NCBI GenBank assembly: GCA_963716855.1 | Contig: CAVQUV010000020.1 | Location: 62,001-126,000 of the forward strand | Length of the DNA: 64,000 bases | Direction of reading: 5' to 3' | From: JAGVSZ01 sp963716855 | GTDB lineage: Bacteria > Pseudomonadota > Gammaproteobacteria > Burkholderiales > SG8-39 | Part shown: piece after piece, positions 16,995 to 26,016 of the stretch | Layout of the letters: each line of letters starts with the position of its first letter | Position numbering within the stretch: position 1 is the stretch's first letter | Position numbers and translations under genes: made by a program | Notes under the pieces: model-generated | Seen by the model: only the letters and a program-made list of their open reading frames with translations | Database searches by the model: none | Told to the model about the DNA's origin: nothing

Positions 16995-18014
16995 ATGAAA
17001 GGCACAAGAATCATCCTGTCCCTGGTCGCCGCGGTGATGAGCGCGGCGCTCGTCGCGCCCGCGGCCGCGCAGACGAAGTTCCCGTTCCGGCTGAACTGGA
17101 CGCTCTATGGCGAGCACGCGCCGTTCTTCGTCGCGCGCGACAAGGGCTTCTACAAGGAGGAAGGGCTGGACGTCGAGATCCAGGAGGGCAGCGGCTCGAC
17201 CACCGTGTCGCAGCTCGTCGCCAACAGCACCAGCCCGGTCGCCTACGTCGACGCGGCGACGATGATGCGCGGCGTCGGCGCCGGCATGCCGATCAAGGCG
17301 GTCGGCGTGACCCTCCAGCAGAGCCCGATGGCGTTCATCTACCGCGCGGACGCGGCGCGCCCGACCAAGATCGCCGACATCAAGGGCAGCCGGATCGCGA
17401 TCACCGCGGGCGATGCGAGCCTCGCGATCTTCACCGCGTTCATGGGCAAGCTCGGCATGAAGGTCGAGGACGTGCAGATGATCGTCGTCGCCAACCCGGC
17501 GGCCAAGGAGCAGGCGGTGCTCAACAAGCAGGCCGATGCGCTGCTCGGCTACTTCATGGACCAGGGCCCGCGCATGCAGCTGCAGACCGGCGTGAAGATG
17601 GGTTGGACGCGCCTCTACGACATGGCCGGCGTCACGACGCTCTCCAGCGCGATCATCGCCAACAACGACTGGCTCAAGGACGCGAAGAACCAGGACACCC
17701 TGCGGCGGTTCCTGCGCGCCAGCCAGCGCGGCTGGGATTACAGCAACAAGAACCGCGCCGAGGCCGCCGAGATCTTCCGGAAGGCGGCGCCCGTGTTCAC
17801 GCAGGAGATCGCGCTGCTCGAGGTCGACGGCACGATGACCATCATCCACACCGAGCGCACCAAGGGCAAGGCGATCGGCTGGTCGGCGATGGACGACTGG
17901 AAGGACACGCAGACGCTGCTCGAGACGTTCGCCAAGCTCAAGCCGCAGCCCGATCTCAACCTGTACTACACGAACAGCTTCCTGTCCGAGGCGCCTTACC
18001 TCCCGGCCAAGTAA
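16995..18014 (+). CDS. ABC transporter substrate-binding protein, NMT1/THI5/SsuA type
   Basis: A 339-residue periplasmic binding protein. Signal peptide MKGTRIILSLVAAVMSAALV ending APAAAQ; mature N-terminus FRLNWTLYGEHAPFFVARDKG is typical of NMT1/THI5-like proteins that bind pyrimidine-, sulfonate- or aromatic-type ligands. AAGGAGGA stands 6-7 nt before ATG 16995. A strong hairpin follows the stop. Confidence 0.88.
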   Translation: MKGTRIILSLVAAVMSAALVAPAAAQTKFPFRLNWTLYGEHAPFFVARDKGFYKEEGLDVEIQEGSGSTTVSQLVANSTSPVAYVDAATMMRGVGAGMPIKAVGVTLQQSPMAFIYRADAARPTKIADIKGSRIAITAGDASLAIFTAFMGKLGMKVEDVQMIVVANPAAKEQAVLNKQADALLGYFMDQGPRMQLQTGVKMGWTRLYDMAGVTTLSSAIIANNDWLKDAKNQDTLRRFLRASQRGWDYSNKNRAEAAEIFRKAAPVFTQEIALLEVDGTMTIIHTERTKGKAIGWSAMDDWKDTQTLLETFAKLKPQPDLNLYYTNSFLSEAPYLPAK

Positions 18015-18025
18015 CCCTTTGGCGC

Positions 18026-18059
18026 GGCGTTCCCGCAGCCTTCCGGCCGCGGGAACGCC
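18026..18059 (+). terminator. Strong intra-operon hairpin after the binding-protein gene
   Basis: Perfect 11-bp stem GGCGTTCCCGC / GCGGGAACGCC with a 12-nt loop and no T-tract, 11 nt after the binding-protein stop and 39 nt before the ATPase start. Such hairpins commonly protect binding-protein mRNA from 3' decay or lower downstream expression. The TRAP operon has the same arrangement (27025-27056). Confidence 0.6.
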
Positions 18060-18097
18060 GGCCGCCTCGCGTCCAGAAAGCCGCCCCGAACGCAACG

Positions 18098-18874
18098 ATG
18101 GACCAACCGCACATTCGACTGCAGAACGTCGCGAAGACCTACGACACCAAGGGCGGCGTCGTGGAAGCGTGCGTCGACATCAATCTCGAGATCCGCAAGT
18201 CCGAGTTCGTCGCCGTCGTCGGGCCGAGCGGATGCGGCAAGACGACGATTCTCAAGATGGTCGCCGGCCTCATCCCCTACAGCGCCGGGAGCATCACCGT
18301 CGGCGGCAACCGGGTCGATCGCCCGCAGACGGACGTGGGCATCGTGTTCCAGGACTCGATCATGCTCGACTGGCGCAACGTGCTGGCGAACGTGATGCTC
18401 CAGGTCGACATCCGGCGCATGGACCGGGCGCAGTACGAGCCGGTCGCGATGGGTCTCCTCAAGGCGACCGGGCTCGAAGGGTTCGAGCACAAGAAGCCCT
18501 ACGAGCTCTCGGGCGGGATGCGACAGCGGGTGTCGATCTGCCGCGCGCTGGTGCACGACCCGCCGCTCCTGCTCCTCGACGAGCCGTTCGGCGCGCTGGA
18601 CGCGCTCACCCGCGAGCAGATCTCGATGGACATCCAGCGCGTGTGGATGGACAAGCGCAAGACCGCGCTGCACATCACCCACAGCATCCCGGAGGCGGTA
18701 TTGCTCGCCGATCGCGTCGTGGTGATGAGCCCGCGGCCCGGCCGCATCGTGGAAATCATCGATATCGACCTGCCGCGCCCGCGGCGGCTGGACAAGCTGC
18801 CCCAGAAGTTCAACGACTACGCCGGACACATCCGCGACATCTTCAAGTCGAAGGGTGTCCTGGCGATGGACTGA
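18098..18874 (+). CDS. ABC transporter ATP-binding protein, SsuB/TauB type
   Basis: A 258-residue ATPase: Walker A GPSGCGKTT, Q-loop VFQDSIMLDWRNV, signature LSGGMRQR, Walker B LLLLDEPFGALD and switch His in HITHSIPEAV. The Q-loop sequence is the one usual for nitrate/taurine/sulfonate importers. It energises the permease at 16112. No strong ribosome site is seen before ATG 18098, in keeping with lower output after the upstream hairpin. Confidence 0.9.
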   Translation: MDQPHIRLQNVAKTYDTKGGVVEACVDINLEIRKSEFVAVVGPSGCGKTTILKMVAGLIPYSAGSITVGGNRVDRPQTDVGIVFQDSIMLDWRNVLANVMLQVDIRRMDRAQYEPVAMGLLKATGLEGFEHKKPYELSGGMRQRVSICRALVHDPPLLLLDEPFGALDALTREQISMDIQRVWMDKRKTALHITHSIPEAVLLADRVVVMSPRPGRIVEIIDIDLPRPRRLDKLPQKFNDYAGHIRDIFKSKGVLAMD

Positions 18875-18878
18875 CCCC

Positions 18879-20307
18879 GTGGCGAGCGCCCCCGGCCTTC
18901 GCATCGTCGCGGTGGAGTTCCGCGAGCGGCCGGTGCGGCTGCGCATGCCGTTCCGCTTCGGCGTCGTGACGCTCACCGAGGCACCGCAGGCGTTCGTGCG
19001 GGTGCGGGTCCGGCTCGACGACGGGCGGGAAGGCTGGGGCGCGGGCGCCGAGATCCTTGCGCCGAAGTGGTTCGACAAGAACCTCGCGCTCTCCAACGAG
19101 GACAACTTCGACCAGCTCCGCCTGGCGCTCGCGCTCGCCCGGGACGCTTATCTTGACGGGGGGGCGCGCACCGCCTTCGGCCACTTCGCCGCGCACTATC
19201 GCGAGGTGATCGAGGCCGGCGCCCGGCGGGACCTCAATCCGCTCGTCGCCTGCTTCGGGCCGGCGCAGCTCGACCGCGCGATCCTGGACGCGCTGTGCCG
19301 GCTGCACCGGATGTCGTTCTACGAGGCGGTGCAGGGCAACTTCGCCGGCATCGAGCCGGCCGCGGTCGCGCCCGACCTTGCCGGCTTCGACATCGGTGCC
19401 TTCCTCGCGCGGTTGCAGCCCGCGGACACGATCGACGCGCGGCACACGGTCGGCCTGGTGGACGCGATTGCCGGGCATCCCGGCCAGGTGAAGGACGGCC
19501 TCCCCGAGTCGCTGGAGGAAGTGGTCGCCACCTACGGTCACCGCTGGTACAAACTCAAGGTGGGCGGGAACGTCGACGAAGACGTGCGCCGGCTCGCGGA
19601 CATCGCCGCGGTACTGGACGCATCGGGTCGCGACTACCGCGCCTCCCTCGACGGCAACGAGCAGTACGACGACCTCGAGGCGTTGCGGGCCCTGCTCGCG
19701 CGGATGAGCGCGACACCGAAGCTCGCGCGGCTCCTCGGCGCGATCGCGTTCATCGAGCAGCCGATCAACCGCAAGCATGCGCTCGACCGGGACGTCTCGG
19801 CGGTGTCGCGCACGACGCCGGTGATCGTGGACGAGTCGGACGCGGACCTCGATGCCTTCCCGCGTGCGAAGGCGCTCGGGTACTCGGGCGTCTCGTCGAA
19901 GATGTGCAAGGGGCTCTACAAGTCGATCCTGAACGCGGCGCGCTGCGCCCTCTGGAGCGCGCCTGCGCACCTCTATCTTCATGACGGCAGAGGATCTGAC
20001 GACCCAGGCCGGTCTTGCCGTGCAGCAGGACCTCGCGCTCGTGAACCTGCTCGGGATGACGCACGTCGAGCGCAACGGCCATCATTATGTGAACGGCATG
20101 GCGGATCTGCCCGCGGGCGAGCAGGACGCATTCCTCGCCGCGCACCCGGATCTCTACGTGCGCAGCCACGGTGCCGTCCGGCTGCGCATCCGCGATGGCC
20201 GGCTCGCAGTCGGGTCGCTCGGCTGCGTGGGATTCGCGAGCGGGGCGGAGCCGGATTGGCGTGAGACGACGCCAATGCCAGAGCGCGCATCGATGGAGGT
20301 GAAGTGA
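18879..20307 (+). CDS. Enolase-superfamily enzyme 2 (apparent frameshift near 19970)
   Basis: About 475 residues with enolase-superfamily features. From GTG 18879, the Lys-x-Lys motif is Lys225/Lys227 (YKLKVGG), metal ligands Asp258 (LDGNEQY), Glu293 (FIEQPIN) and Asp318/Glu319 (VDESDAD), and the opposite-face Lys341 (VSSKMCKG). After CALWS near 19955 the frame becomes non-family and the true C-terminus (MTAEDLTTQAGLAVQQDLAL, then NLLGMTHVERNGHHYVNGM) continues in the next frame from about 19978, so one indel lies between. It starts 4 nt after the ATPase gene. Longer than mandelate racemase; likely a dehydratase or racemase for the imported acid. Confidence 0.8.
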
Positions 20308-20308
20308 A

Positions 20309-20764
20309 ATGAAGACGTTCCGGGTGATGGGCACCAATCACACGAGCTTCACCGTGTCGAGCCTCGACCGCACGATCGCGTTCTTCCGCGACTGCCTCGG
20401 GTTCGACCTGGTGTCGCGCGCGCCGCGCAGCCCCGACCTCGTGTCGCGCATCACCGGCGTGCCCGGCGCGGAGGTGACGATCGCGTTCCTGAGGGGAGCG
20501 GGGCACACGATCGAGCTGATCGAGTACGGCGCGCCGGCCGACCGCGGCAAGGTGATCTCGCGGCCGTGCGACACCGGCTTCGCCCATCTGGCATTGAACG
20601 TCGACAACGTGGACGCGGCGGTGGAGGCGGCGGCGAAGTTCGGCGTGAAACCGCTCTCGCCTCCGGTCCCGATCGACCAGGGCCCGAACCGCGGACGCAA
20701 GGTCGTATACGTGCGCGACGCGGACGGCGTGACGATCGAATTCATCGAGGCGCCGGTCGGGTGA
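20309..20764 (+). CDS. VOC (glyoxalase/methylmalonyl-CoA epimerase-like) metalloprotein
   Basis: A 151-residue vicinal-oxygen-chelate protein with two beta-alpha-beta-beta-beta halves. The four metal ligands fit His in GTNHTSF, Glu in HTIELIEYG, His in FAHLALNV and Glu in VTIEFIEAP. This H-E-H-E set occurs in glyoxalase I, epimerases and some dioxygenases. Its ATG overlaps the enolase stop region (TGAAATG), so the two are translationally coupled and probably act on successive intermediates. Confidence 0.82.
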   Translation: MKTFRVMGTNHTSFTVSSLDRTIAFFRDCLGFDLVSRAPRSPDLVSRITGVPGAEVTIAFLRGAGHTIELIEYGAPADRGKVISRPCDTGFAHLALNVDNVDAAVEAAAKFGVKPLSPPVPIDQGPNRGRKVVYVRDADGVTIEFIEAPVG

Positions 20765-20795
20765 CGGCGTCTCGCATTTCTTCACGAGGTCGGAG

Positions 20796-21947
20796 ATGAG
20801 CGAAAAGCGACTTGGCATCATCATGCACGGCGTCACCGGACGCATGGGCGCAAACCAGCACCTCGCCCGCTCGATCGCGGTGATTCGCGAGCAGGGCGGC
20901 GTGCGGCTGGCCGACGGGACGCGGATCATGCCCGACCCGATCCTCGTGGGCCGGCGGCCGGACGCGCTGCGCGCACTCGCGCAGGCGCACCGACTCGAGC
21001 GCACGACCACCGATCTCGACGCGGTGCTCGCGGACAAGAGCTACACGGTGTTCTTCGATGCCGCGTCGACGCAGCTCCGGCCGACGATCCTGAAGAAGGC
21101 GATCGCCGCGGGCAAGCACGTCTACTGCGAGAAGCCGACCGCGAGCGGCCTCGCGGAAGCGATGGACCTCTACCGCGCGGCGAAAGCGGCCGGCGTCAAG
21201 CACGGCGTGGTGCAGGACAAGCTGTGGCTGCCGGGCCTGCTCAAGCTGAAGATGCTCATCGACTCGGGTTTTTTCGGCCGCATCCTCTCGGTGCGCGGCG
21301 AGTTCGGGTACTGGGTGTTCGAGGGCGACTGGCAGCCGGCGCAGCGGCCGTCGTGGAACTACCGCAAGGAGGACGGCGGCGGCATCATCCTCGACATGCT
21401 GTGCCATTTTCGGTACGTGCTCGACAACTTGTTCGGCGCGGTGAAGAGCGTGAGCTGCCTCGGCGCGACGCACATCCCCGAGCGCTGGGACGAAGCCGGG
21501 AAGAAGTACGCGGCCACCGCCGACGACGCCGCCTACACGACCGTCCAGCTCGAGGGCGGCGTGATCGCCCAGATCAATGCCGCCTGGAGCGTCCGGGTCC
21601 GCCGCGACGACCTGCTGACGCTCCAGGTGGACGGCACGCACGGCTCGGCGGTCGCGGGGCTCCAGAAGTGCTACACCCAGCCGCGCGTCGCGACGCCGAA
21701 GCCGGTCTGGAATCCGGACGTGCCGCAGCCGATCGATTTCTTCGATACCTGGCAGGAGGTGCCGAACAACGCCGCCTACGAGAACGCGTTCAAGGCCCAG
21801 TGGGAGCTCTTCATCCGTCACGTCTGCGAGGATGCGCCGTTTCGCTGGAGCCTCCTCGAGGGCGCGAAGGGCGTGCAGCTCGGCGACTGCGCGCTCGCGA
21901 GCTGGGCCGAGCGGCGCTGGATCGATCTGCCGAAGCTGGAGGCCTGA
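20796..21947 (+). CDS. Gfo/Idh/MocA-family dehydrogenase 1
   Basis: NAD(P)-dependent oxidoreductase, 383 residues. Dinucleotide loop IIMHGVTGRMG, then the family Glu-Lys-Pro motif (HVYCEKPTASG), and a C-terminal alpha/beta domain with the conserved DMLCHFRYVLD region. Members oxidise hydroxyl groups of sugars, inositols and cyclitols. The downstream DUF993 gene begins 1 nt after its stop, a pairing suggesting oxidation followed by retro-aldol cleavage (inference). Confidence 0.85.
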   Translation: MSEKRLGIIMHGVTGRMGANQHLARSIAVIREQGGVRLADGTRIMPDPILVGRRPDALRALAQAHRLERTTTDLDAVLADKSYTVFFDAASTQLRPTILKKAIAAGKHVYCEKPTASGLAEAMDLYRAAKAAGVKHGVVQDKLWLPGLLKLKMLIDSGFFGRILSVRGEFGYWVFEGDWQPAQRPSWNYRKEDGGGIILDMLCHFRYVLDNLFGAVKSVSCLGATHIPERWDEAGKKYAATADDAAYTTVQLEGGVIAQINAAWSVRVRRDDLLTLQVDGTHGSAVAGLQKCYTQPRVATPKPVWNPDVPQPIDFFDTWQEVPNNAAYENAFKAQWELFIRHVCEDAPFRWSLLEGAKGVQLGDCALASWAERRWIDLPKLEA

Positions 21948-21948
21948 A

Positions 21949-23130
21949 ATGAACGCACCGATCTCCCTCCGCATCAGTCTTCCCACCGCCGATCGGCGGA
22001 TGGAGCCGTTCACGCTGTCCGTGCCGCGCGACTTCCCCACGAAACGGACGCACGCTTTCAACCGGGTCGCATATGCCGCGGCGCACGTCGTCGCCGATCC
22101 GCTGTCCGGAAAGGACCCATGGCTCGAGGCGGCGGTCGACTGGGACGCGACGCTCCGGTTCCGCCGGCACCTCTGGGCGCTCGGGTTCGGCGTCGCCGAG
22201 GCGATGGACACCGCGCAGCGCGGCATGGGGCTCGACTGGCCCACGTCGCTCGAGCTGATCCGACGCTCGATCGACGCGGCACGCGACTTCCCCGGCGCGT
22301 TCCTCGCGAGCGGCGCCGGCACGGACCATCTCGCGCCCGGCCCGGGCGTCAAGGTTTCCGACGTGATCGCCGCCTACGAGCAGCAGTTCGACGCGGTCGA
22401 GAAGGCGGGCGGCCGGATCATTATGATGGCGAGCCGCGCGCTCGCCGCATGCACCAACTCGCCCGACGAGTACTACCACGTCTACACGAAGCTCCTCCAT
22501 CAGGCGAAGGAGCCGGTCATCATCCACTGGCTGGGCGAGATGTTCGACCCGGCGCTGGCCGGTTACTGGGGCTACGCGGATCACTACAAGGCGATGGAGG
22601 TCGCGCTCATGGTGATTCAGGCGAACGCCGCCAAGATCGACGGCATCAAGGTCTCGCTGCTCGACAAGCAGAAGGAGGTCGACCTGCGTCGGCGGCTGCC
22701 GAAGAACGTGCGCATGTACACCGGCGACGATTACAACTTCGCCGAGCTGATCGAGGGCGACGCGCAGGGACACTCGGACGCGCTGCTCGGGATCTTCGAC
22801 TCGATCGCGCCCGCCGCCTCGGCGGCGTTGTCGGCGCTCGCGCAAGGCGACCGCAAGACCTTCCACGAGGTGCTCGCGCCGACCGTGCCGCTGTCGCGCC
22901 ACGTCTTCGGCGCGCCCACGCGCTTCTACAAGACCGGCGTGGTGTTCCTCGCGTGGCTCAACGGTCACCAGGACCACTTCGTGATGGTCGGCGGGCAGCA
23001 GAGCGCGCGGCACATCGCGCACCTCGCGGAGGTGTTCCGGCTCGCGGACCGGGCCGCGCTGCTGCGCGATCCCGAGCTCGCCTGCGCGCGCATGCGGCAA
23101 CTGCTCGCGGTGCACGGCCTCCAGGGATGA
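21949..23130 (+). CDS. DUF993 dihydrodipicolinate-synthase-like (aldolase-fold) protein
   Basis: A 393-residue protein of the DUF993 family, which has the class I aldolase/DapA barrel fold in outline but no established reaction. Recognisable blocks are DWDATLRFRRHLWALGFGVAEAMDTAQRG (here split as DWDATLRFRRHLWALGFGV and AEAMDTAQRG), EPVIIHWLGEMFDP and GIKVSLLDKQKE, where the Lys could serve as the Schiff-base residue. The neighbouring Gfo/Idh dehydrogenase and CoA-transferase suggest cleavage of a keto-acid made by the former. ATG 21949 overlaps the preceding stop context. Confidence 0.8.
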   Translation: MNAPISLRISLPTADRRMEPFTLSVPRDFPTKRTHAFNRVAYAAAHVVADPLSGKDPWLEAAVDWDATLRFRRHLWALGFGVAEAMDTAQRGMGLDWPTSLELIRRSIDAARDFPGAFLASGAGTDHLAPGPGVKVSDVIAAYEQQFDAVEKAGGRIIMMASRALAACTNSPDEYYHVYTKLLHQAKEPVIIHWLGEMFDPALAGYWGYADHYKAMEVALMVIQANAAKIDGIKVSLLDKQKEVDLRRRLPKNVRMYTGDDYNFAELIEGDAQGHSDALLGIFDSIAPAASAALSALAQGDRKTFHEVLAPTVPLSRHVFGAPTRFYKTGVVFLAWLNGHQDHFVMVGGQQSARHIAHLAEVFRLADRAALLRDPELACARMRQLLAVHGLQG

Positions 23131-24773
23131 CCGGCACGGTCGTCTCGTTCGAGCACGCCGCGCGCCTCGTTCCCGACGGCGCGGTGGTGAGCGTGAGCTC
23201 GTCCTCCGGGCTCAACACGCCCGACCGGATGCTCGCCGCGCTCGGGAACCGCTTCGAGCGCGAAGGTACGCCGCGCGGCATCACGATGCTGCTGCCGATC
23301 GCGGCGGGCGACATGTGGGGCACCAAGGGCATCGACCACGTCGCGCGCAAGGGCCTGCTTGCGAAAGTGCTCGCCGGCTCGTACCCGAGCGGCCCGTCGT
23401 CGGCGGAGCCGCCGGCGATCTGGAGGATGATCGCGGCGAACGAGGTCGCGGCGTACAACGTGCCGAGCGGCATCCTGTTCGACATGCACCGCGAGTCGGC
23501 GGCGCGCCGCGCCGGCGTGATGACTCGCATCGGCCTGGACACGTTCGTCGACCCGCGCCTCGGCGGCTGCCGGATGAACGACGCCGCGCGCGCGGACATC
23601 GTCGAGCTCGTCGAATTCAAGGGCGGCGAGTGGCTGTACTTCCCGAACATTCCGCCCGACGTCGCGATCATCCGCGGCACCACCGCCGACGAGGACGGCA
23701 ACCTCTCCATGGAGCACGAAGGCGCGTTCCTCGGCCCGCTCGACATCGCGCTCGCCGCGCGCAACAACGGCGGCGTCGTGATCGCCCAGGTGAAGCGCAC
23801 GACTGCGCGCGGGAGCATCCCGACCCAGCGCGTGCACGTGCCGTCGACGCTGGTCGACTACGTTGTCGTCGACCCGGACCAGATGCAGGCGACGCAGACC
23901 CGGCACGACCCGGCGATCAGCGGCGAGGTGCGCCGCCCGCTTTCGTCCTTTCCACCGGTGCCGTTCGGCGCCGACAAGGTAATCGCGCGGCGTGCGGCGC
24001 TCGAGCTCGCGCAGGGGGATGCGGTCAACCTCGGCTTCGGCATCTCGCCGCTCGTGCCGCGCATCCTGATCGAGGAGGGTCGGCAGGACGACGTGACCTG
24101 GGCGATCGAGCAGGGGCCGGTGGGCGGCGTGCCGCTCGACGGCTTTCCGTTCGGTTGCGCGGCGAACGCCCAGGCGTTCCTGCCGTCGCCCTATCAGTTC
24201 ATCTACTTCCAGGGGGCCGGCTTCGACGTCGGAATGCTCTCGTTCCTGGAGGTCGGCGCCGACGGGAGCGTGAACGTCTCGCGCCTCGCGTCGCGGCCGC
24301 ACGTCACTGCGGGCTGCGGCGGCTTCGTCGACATCACCGCGCACGCGCGCAAGCTCGTGTTCTCGGGCTACTTTCGCGCCGCCGGCCTCGAGCTCGACGT
24401 CGCGCGCGGCAAGCTGAAGATCCGCAGGGACGGCAAGTTCGCGAAGTTCGTGCCGCAGGTGGATCACGTGACCTTCTCCGGTCGCCGTGCGCGTGCGCAG
24501 AAACAGGACGTCACCTATGTCACCGAACGGTGCGTGATCCGGCTGCTCGACGCCGGACTGACGGTCACCGAGATCGCGCCCGGCGTGGACCTCGAGCGCG
24601 AGGTGCTCGGGCAAGCGGGCTTTGCGCTGAAGGTCGCGCCCGATCTGAAAACGATGGACGAGCGCCTGTTCCGCGAGGACGCGATCGGCCTCCAGCTGCA
24701 GCCGCGCCGGCGTCCCGACCACCCCGCCCTCGCGTCGCTCGGGCACCCCTCCTCGGGGAGGAGGGGAGCGTGA
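23127..24773 (+). CDS. Acyl-CoA:carboxylate CoA-transferase (family I) 2
   Basis: A 548-residue alpha-beta fused CoA-transferase, paralogue of the gene at 12417-14015: both contain RGTTADEDGN-x-(S/T)MEHE and VVVDPDQ. The covalent Glu is in AIEQGPVGG. Its ATG overlaps the DUF993 stop (ATGA). The last ~17 residues (HPALASLGHPSSGRRGA) are encoded by the hairpin repeat B and have no family counterpart, so the repeat has replaced or extended the original end. Activates a carboxylate produced upstream for the MaoC and crotonase enzymes that follow. Confidence 0.86.
   Translation: MTGTVVSFEHAARLVPDGAVVSVSSSSGLNTPDRMLAALGNRFEREGTPRGITMLLPIAAGDMWGTKGIDHVARKGLLAKVLAGSYPSGPSSAEPPAIWRMIAANEVAAYNVPSGILFDMHRESAARRAGVMTRIGLDTFVDPRLGGCRMNDAARADIVELVEFKGGEWLYFPNIPPDVAIIRGTTADEDGNLSMEHEGAFLGPLDIALAARNNGGVVIAQVKRTTARGSIPTQRVHVPSTLVDYVVVDPDQMQATQTRHDPAISGEVRRPLSSFPPVPFGADKVIARRAALELAQGDAVNLGFGISPLVPRILIEEGRQDDVTWAIEQGPVGGVPLDGFPFGCAANAQAFLPSPYQFIYFQGAGFDVGMLSFLEVGADGSVNVSRLASRPHVTAGCGGFVDITAHARKLVFSGYFRAAGLELDVARGKLKIRRDGKFAKFVPQVDHVTFSGRRARAQKQDVTYVTERCVIRLLDAGLTVTEIAPGVDLEREVLGQAGFALKVAPDLKTMDERLFREDAIGLQLQPRRRPDHPALASLGHPSSGRRGA
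24717..24768 (+). repeat. Dispersed hairpin repeat B, single copy
   Basis: 52 bp ending in CCCCTCCTC-GG-GGAGGAGGGG, nearly identical to the tandem copies at 33617-33713. It encodes the end of the CoA-transferase and supplies the GAGGAGGGG ribosome site of the MaoC gene. Confidence 0.75.
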
Positions 24774-25219
24774 ACCCCGGTCTCAACTGGTACGAAGACT
24801 GCGCGGTCGGTGACGCGTTCACCACCGGCGGCATCGTCGTGACCGAGAGCCTGATCCAGGCCTTCGCCGGCCTGTCGGGGGACTTCTTCGATCTGCACAT
24901 GGACGACCGGTTCGCGCGCGATCTCGGCTTCAAGGGGCGCGTCGCGCACGGCATCCTCGGGCTCGCGCTCACCGACGGGCTGAAGAATCGCGCCGAGCAC
25001 CGCTTCCGCGCGATAGCGTCGCTCGGCTGGAACTGGAAGTTCTCCGGGCCGATCCTCGTCGGCGATCGCATCCACGCCGAGGTCGCGGTCGTGGCCAAGC
25101 GTGAAACGAAGCGCCCCGACCGCGGCATCGTCACGCTCGCGATCAAGGTGAAGAACCAGGACGGGCAGGTGGTCCAGGAAGGCGCGAACGAGCTGATGAT
25201 ATCGAGGCGACCCACATGA
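24770..25219 (+). CDS. MaoC-like hot-dog-fold hydratase
   Basis: A 149-residue single hot-dog domain. The hydratase motif is spread over GLSGDFFDLHMDDRF and FKGRVAHGILGLAL, giving the Asp and His of (R)-specific enoyl-CoA hydratases. GTG 24770 follows the purine-rich end of repeat B directly and overlaps the CoA-transferase stop. Hydrates or dehydrates a CoA thioester in the same pathway. Confidence 0.85.
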   Translation: MNPGLNWYEDCAVGDAFTTGGIVVTESLIQAFAGLSGDFFDLHMDDRFARDLGFKGRVAHGILGLALTDGLKNRAEHRFRAIASLGWNWKFSGPILVGDRIHAEVAVVAKRETKRPDRGIVTLAIKVKNQDGQVVQEGANELMISRRPT

Positions 25220-25993
25220 GCGAGCAGTGTCCTGATCGCGGCCGACGGCCCGATCGTCACCGTTACGCTGAATCGGGCGGAGAAGCTGAACGCGTTCACG
25301 ATGGCGATGCTCGAGGCGCTGGAGGCGGCCTGCGCGCGGGTCGAGCGCGACGACTCCGTTCGCGCCGTGATCGTCGCGTCCGCCTCGCCGAAGGCCTTCT
25401 GCGCCGGCGCCGACATCATCGATTGGGGCCCGCTCGGGCCGCAGGGCATGTGGGCGCACTGGATTCGCGACGGGCAAAGGGTGTTCAATCGCCTCGCGCG
25501 TTTGCGTCAGCCGACGATCGCGGCGGTGGGCGGCATCGCATTCGGCGGCGGTCTCGAACTCGCCCTCGCCTGCGATATCCGGATCGCCGCGGAGAGCGCC
25601 CGCTTCGGACTGCCCGAAGTCACGATCGGCGCGGTGCCCGGCTGGGCCGGTTCGCAGCGCCTGCCGCGCCTCATCGGCGTCGGGCGCGCCAAGCACATGA
25701 TGCTGACCGGGGAGCCGATCGGCGCGGCGACGGCCGGTGCCTGGGGTCTGGCAAGCGAAGTCGTTCCCGCCGATCGGTTGATGCCCCGCGTGCTTGAGTT
25801 GGCGCGGCGCATCGCCCAGAATGCGCCGACCGCGGTGCAGGCGGCGAAACAACTCGCCGATGCCGCGGCCGGGGAGGGGATCACGACGACGCTGGAATCG
25901 CTCGCCGCCGGGTTTGCTGCCGGCACCGACGATGCGCGCGAAGGAGTCGCGGCATTCCGCGCGAAGCGGAAGCCGAAGTTCACCGGGAAGTAG
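25216..25993 (+). CDS. Enoyl-CoA hydratase/isomerase family protein 2 (apparent frameshift near 25229)
   Basis: A crotonase of about 258 residues. ATG 25216 overlaps the MaoC stop and reads MSEQ; family sequence then continues in another frame (VLIAADGPIVTVTLNRAEK), so one base is missing near 25229. Oxyanion-hole segments AFCAGADI and GGIAFGGGLELALACDIRIA are complete, and the first catalytic Glu is in FGLPEVTIG. The second Glu position is Lys/His (RAKHMMLTG), so isomerase or hydratase activity is open. An in-frame ATG at 25301 would cut into the fold. Confidence 0.83.
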
Positions 25994-26016
25994 AACTCGA
26001 CCACAAAGGAGGAGAC